A stretch of 14,549 nt of DNA from Bifidobacteriaceae bacterium (GTDB taxonomy: Bacteria; Actinomycetota; Actinomycetes; Actinomycetales; WQXJ01): the NCBI GenBank assembly GCA_031278675.1, contig JAITJY010000151.1, positions 1 to 14,549 on the forward strand, given 5' to 3'. This document shows positions 11,971 to 14,549 of the stretch, one piece after another (the first letter of the stretch is position 1; every line of letters begins with the position of its first letter). The translations under genes and the position numbers were made by a program. The notes beneath the pieces are model-generated. The model ran no database searches. It saw nothing but the letters and a program-made list of their open reading frames with translations, and was not told the DNA's origin.

Positions 11971-14549
11971 ATGGACTGGGTGCTTGGGTCGATTGGCGGC
12001 TCGCTCGATGTCATAGAGCTAACCAGCATAAGGGTGCGTGGTCGTCACGGCCTGAAGGCCGCTGAGCGGGAGGCCGGCCAGACGTTTGTCGTGGACCTCG
12101 CTATGCATTTGGATACGCGCCAGGCCGCCAAGCAGGATTCTTTGGCGGCGAGCGTCGATTATTCGGCGGTGGCCAAGGTCGCGGCGGAGATTTTGGCCGG
12201 TGAACCGTGCGACTTGATTGAGACGGTGGCTTCGCGTATCGCGGAGGCGGTTATTGCGCTCGGCAATGTTGAGGTGGTTGATGTCACCGTCCACAAGCCG
12301 GATGCGCCCTTGGATGTCGAGTTCAAGGACGTGTCGGTGCGGGTGCGGCGGATCGCCCGGGAGTCTGCGGCGACGTTTGTGACGTTGGATTCGGATATTT
12401 TTGAGGCCGTCGGGGAGGCCGAGCGCCGCGCTGACCAGCTTGATCGGGACGCCCGCGAACGGCTCTTGCGGCAAGACCGGCCCATCGTCGATGACGTGCC
12501 AGTAGCGCCGGGGCGGCGGGCGGCATCGCGCAGGGGGACGTCCGGTGACCCGCTGGCAGATCCCGTGCCGCTGGTTTCCCGCGACCTGCCCGAGGCGGGC
12601 GGGGCGCGTTCTAGGCGCGCGGGTGCTGGTGCGGGTGTGGGTGCTGGTGTAGGCGCTGGTGCTGGTGCTGGCGCGGGTGCTGGTGCTGGTGCGGGTGCTG
12701 GTGCTGGCGTAGGCGCTGGCGCGAAGGCGGCGGGTGATGAGACGGGCCTAGGGGCGGCGCCTGCCGGGCGTGCGCCGGGTGCGGGCGAGTCGGGTGTACC
12801 GGGTGTGGGTGTACCGGCTGCGCCGGAGGGAACTGGGGCTGCCGGCGGTGGAGCGGCTGGCGGTGTAGCTGGCGGTGTAGCTGGCGGCGGTGCGTCTGCG
12901 GGCGCCCCGGCGGCGGGTGCGGGCGAGCCGGGCGCCCCGGCGGACGGAACTTCACGCGCCCTGGTGCGGCGGCGCCGGCGCGGCGGCGAGACCGATGCGA
13001 CTGCGGACTGGGTGCCGAGCGAACCGGTGGACGCGATCATCGGGCTGGGCGCCAATCTGGGCGAGGCCTTAGGCACGCTGCGTTCCGCGTTGGATGATTT
13101 GCGGGAAGAACCCGGTATTGAAGTCGTCGCGGTTTCGCCGTTGGCTCGGACCGCGCCGGTGGGCCGTCCGGACCAACCGGACTTTTTCAACGCCGTGGCC
13201 CACGTCAAGACCACCTTGACGCCGCGGACGCTGTTGCACACGCTGCAGGGGATCGAGGAAAAGCACGGGCGTCAACGGACGGGCCGGTGGGCGCCGCGGA
13301 CTTTGGATCTTGACCTGATCGCCTATGACACGTTGTTGGTTGACGAGGACGAACTGACAATCCCGCACCCCAGAGCCCATGAGCGGTCGTTTGTGCTGGT
13401 GCCGTGGTCTTTGATGTCGCCCGGGGCGTTCCTTCCCGGGTTGGGTGGCGGCCCGGTGGCCGCATTGGCGGATTCCGCTCCCGACAAAGGGTGCATCAGG
13501 TGGCTGGCCCCGGATTGGGACAGGCAGGCGGCTGGGAGCCGACCGCCGCACGGCGGGGCGGGTGCGCCCCGTGAGATTGAGGCGCCGCTGCGGGCGGCGT
13601 CGAGGACTGCGCCGGCGCGTCCGGCCGCCCGCGGGGCGGCCGTTGATTCAGGCGGTCCGGGCGCGTCGCGCGCAGCGGCTGGTGCAGGTGCCCGGGGTGG
13701 CCCGGGCACCGGGGCTGGTCCAAGCGGGCCGGGAGCGCCGGTTGGCCCGGGTGCGCCGGGCTCGGCTGGCGGTCCAGGCCGGCGGGGCGGCGCAGGCGTG
13801 CGGGGCGGCGCGGCTGGTGTGGGCGCACCGGGCGCTGGAGTTGGCCCGGGCGGGTCAGGCGCCAGGGCTGATTCGGGTGGCCGGAGCGGGTCAGGTTCGC
13901 GGGCAGGCGCGGCAAGGCCGCGCCGGACCGCCCCGGCGGCAGCGCCCGGATTGGTGCCAACCTATGAGCCAGAGGCGGGTCCACCGCCCTCGGGGCCGTA
14001 CCGGCCACACTTTGACCCATCCGCTTCACCAGGTCCGGCCAGACCACCAGCTCTACTGGTAGGAGCCGATGTTTCTCCAGGGGAAACTGGTCATTATGAA
14101 CCGGTCCCGCCGCTGGATGAACCTCAGGGGCTGGTCGCGGTGGGCGCGCCCGGCGCCGGGACTGGTTTCGACCCGGTGCCCCGGCGCGGCGCCGGGGACG
14201 CGGTGGCGCCGCTGGCGCCGGCCCACGGCGGGGCGGGCGGTCTGGTGCCGTGGGCGGCATCGGGCGTCTATGGACAGCTACCCGTACCTGGGCTTGACAA
14301 CGGGCCGGTCAGGCGCCCGTGGGAGGCGGGACCCCAATCCTCGGGCGAATCTGCACCCAGCGGGGGGACGTACGAACCGGTGTGGGGCGGCATCGGGCAA
14401 CCCGATCCGGGCAGTCGCGGCCTAGCTGACGCGCCTGCGCCGCTGTATGACTCGCCGGAAGCGTTGATCGGCGCGGACGGCGCGGGCGCCGGAGCAGGTG
14501 GCGACCTGAGCGAGGGCCAGGCCTTGCCGGAGCCGTTGCCGTTGCCTCG
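11971..14549 (+). CDS. folB-folK: FolB-FolK fusion with giant low-complexity linker and tail (3' end beyond window)
   Basis: One frame stays open for 859 codons and leaves the window. Residues about 14-137 are dihydroneopterin aldolase (converts dihydroneopterin to 6-hydroxymethyl-dihydropterin), with catalytic positions Glu32, Tyr64, Glu84 and Lys109 all present. Residues 138-352 form a linker: a charged helix-like part, a Gly-Ala tract (about 217-241), further Gly/Ala/Pro repeats and an RRRRR patch (333-337). Residues about 353-513 are HPPK (pyrophosphorylates that product with ATP), with G-L-G-A-N-L-G (358-364), R-W-A-P-R-T-L-D-L-D (439-448; Asp446 and Asp448 bind Mg2+) and P-H-P-R-A-H (465-470). 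The tail from 514 is Gly/Ala/Pro/Arg-rich, later with three Y-E-P motifs, and has no recognised domain. ATG 11971 has GAGGG (11955-11959) 11 bases upstream. No stop or good internal ribosome binding site separates the two enzymes. Domain calls are firm; the role of the extra sequence is unknown. Confidence 0.92.
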   Translation, partial: MDWVLGSIGGSLDVIELTSIRVRGRHGLKAAEREAGQTFVVDLAMHLDTRQAAKQDSLAASVDYSAVAKVAAEILAGEPCDLIETVASRIAEAVIALGNVEVVDVTVHKPDAPLDVEFKDVSVRVRRIARESAATFVTLDSDIFEAVGEAERRADQLDRDARERLLRQDRPIVDDVPVAPGRRAASRRGTSGDPLADPVPLVSRDLPEAGGARSRRAGAGAGVGAGVGAGAGAGAGAGAGAGAGAGVGAGAKAAGDETGLGAAPAGRAPGAGESGVPGVGVPAAPEGTGAAGGGAAGGVAGGVAGGGASAGAPAAGAGEPGAPADGTSRALVRRRRRGGETDATADWVPSEPVDAIIGLGANLGEALGTLRSALDDLREEPGIEVVAVSPLARTAPVGRPDQPDFFNAVAHVKTTLTPRTLLHTLQGIEEKHGRQRTGRWAPRTLDLDLIAYDTLLVDEDELTIPHPRAHERSFVLVPWSLMSPGAFLPGLGGGPVAALADSAPDKGCIRWLAPDWDRQAAGSRPPHGGAGAPREIEAPLRAASRTAPARPAARGAAVDSGGPGASRAAAGAGARGGPGTGAGPSGPGAPVGPGAPGSAGGPGRRGGAGVRGGAAGVGAPGAGVGPGGSGARADSGGRSGSGSRAGAARPRRTAPAAAPGLVPTYEPEAGPPPSGPYRPHFDPSASPGPARPPALLVGADVSPGETGHYEPVPPLDEPQGLVAVGAPGAGTGFDPVPRRGAGDAVAPLAPAHGGAGGLVPWAASGVYGQLPVPGLDNGPVRRPWEAGPQSSGESAPSGGTYEPVWGGIGQPDPGSRGLADAPAPLYDSPEALIGADGAGAGAGGDLSEGQALPEPLPLP
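12619..12720 (+). repeat. Gly-Ala coding tandem repeat in the FolB-FolK linker
   Basis: A run of alternating GCN-GGN codons with occasional GTN. The clearest DNA unit is GCGGGTGCTGGTGCTGGY (18 bases), present twice in tandem (12676-12711) and degenerate on both sides. Periods are multiples of three, so length change keeps the frame. The protein reads as (GA)n with a few GV steps. Confidence 0.85.
12856..12888 (+). repeat. 12-base tandem repeat in the FolB-FolK linker
   Basis: GCTGGCGGTGTA occurs at 12856-12867 and 12868-12879, followed by a partial third copy GCTGGCGGC (12880-12888), coding A-G-G-V units. A separate direct repeat GGCGCCCCGGCG (12901-12912 and 12931-12942, 30-base period) follows close by. 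Both are in frame. Confidence 0.8.

Noticed and set aside
13012..13027. Independent internal GTG start for FolK (13012 or 13027)
   Set aside because: No ribosome binding site is visible, and no stop separates it from FolB, so the fused frame is simpler. A minor internally started product cannot be excluded.
12159..13241. 360-codon minus-strand open frame with Pro-Ala repeats
   Set aside because: It is the complement of the Gly-Ala coding repeat and of the FolB and FolK domains; no family is recognisable and the + strand frame has clear enzyme motifs.
13445..14062. 205-codon + strand frame and the 254-codon minus frame at 13496-14260 opposite the FolK tail
   Set aside because: All frames stay open here because of extreme GC content. 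Only the frame continuing from FolK is anchored by a real domain, although I cannot prove from sequence that the tail frame is translated.

Overview
The window is high-GC DNA with frequent GTG starts. Its gene order (ppa opposite dacB, a DUF2342-type zinc metalloprotease, tilS, hpt, ftsH, folE, folP, folB, folK) is the conserved block known from Actinomycetota such as Mycobacterium. Codon use is fairly relaxed for GC-rich DNA (TTG, GTT and GAT are common), so I place it only at phylum level. I see no insertion sequences, phage genes, tRNA or rRNA genes, or CRISPR arrays. This is chromosomal housekeeping DNA.

Layout. Positions 200-2264 hold two + strand genes: a single-cysteine Bcp-type peroxiredoxin and a secreted coiled-coil NlpC/P60 peptidoglycan hydrolase. 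A 319-base intergenic stretch with several hairpins and short repeats lies between them. ppa follows on the minus strand (2441-3013), convergent with the hydrolase and divergent from dacB. From 3268 to the right edge everything is on the + strand: dacB, the metalloprotease, tilS, hpt (overlapping tilS), ftsH, folE (ATGA overlap with ftsH), a possible 39-codon ORF, folP, and a very large open frame that begins with FolB, continues into FolK and runs off the window still open.

How the genes work together. folE, folP and the folB-folK frame supply four steps of tetrahydrofolate synthesis: GTP to dihydroneopterin triphosphate, dihydroneopterin to hydroxymethyl-dihydropterin, its pyrophosphorylation, and condensation with p-aminobenzoate. 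Pyrophosphate released by FolK/FolP chemistry, Hpt and TilS is a substrate for Ppa. tilS, hpt and ftsH are a classic linked trio (tRNA-Ile lysidinylation, purine salvage, membrane proteolysis). The NlpC/P60 protein and DacB both act on peptidoglycan outside the membrane.

Most notable. Several housekeeping enzymes here carry in-frame low-complexity additions that look recently expanded. FtsH has an almost perfect 90-base duplication in its tail. TilS has a repeated Gly/Ala/Pro insert. FolB and FolK are fused in one frame by a linker of about 215 residues containing a Gly-Ala tract, followed by a disordered-looking tail of at least 345 residues. The FtsH tail and the FolB-FolK linker share an RRRRR patch with acidic residues after it. 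The FolB-FolK frame with its giant linker and tail is the best candidate for something not well described.
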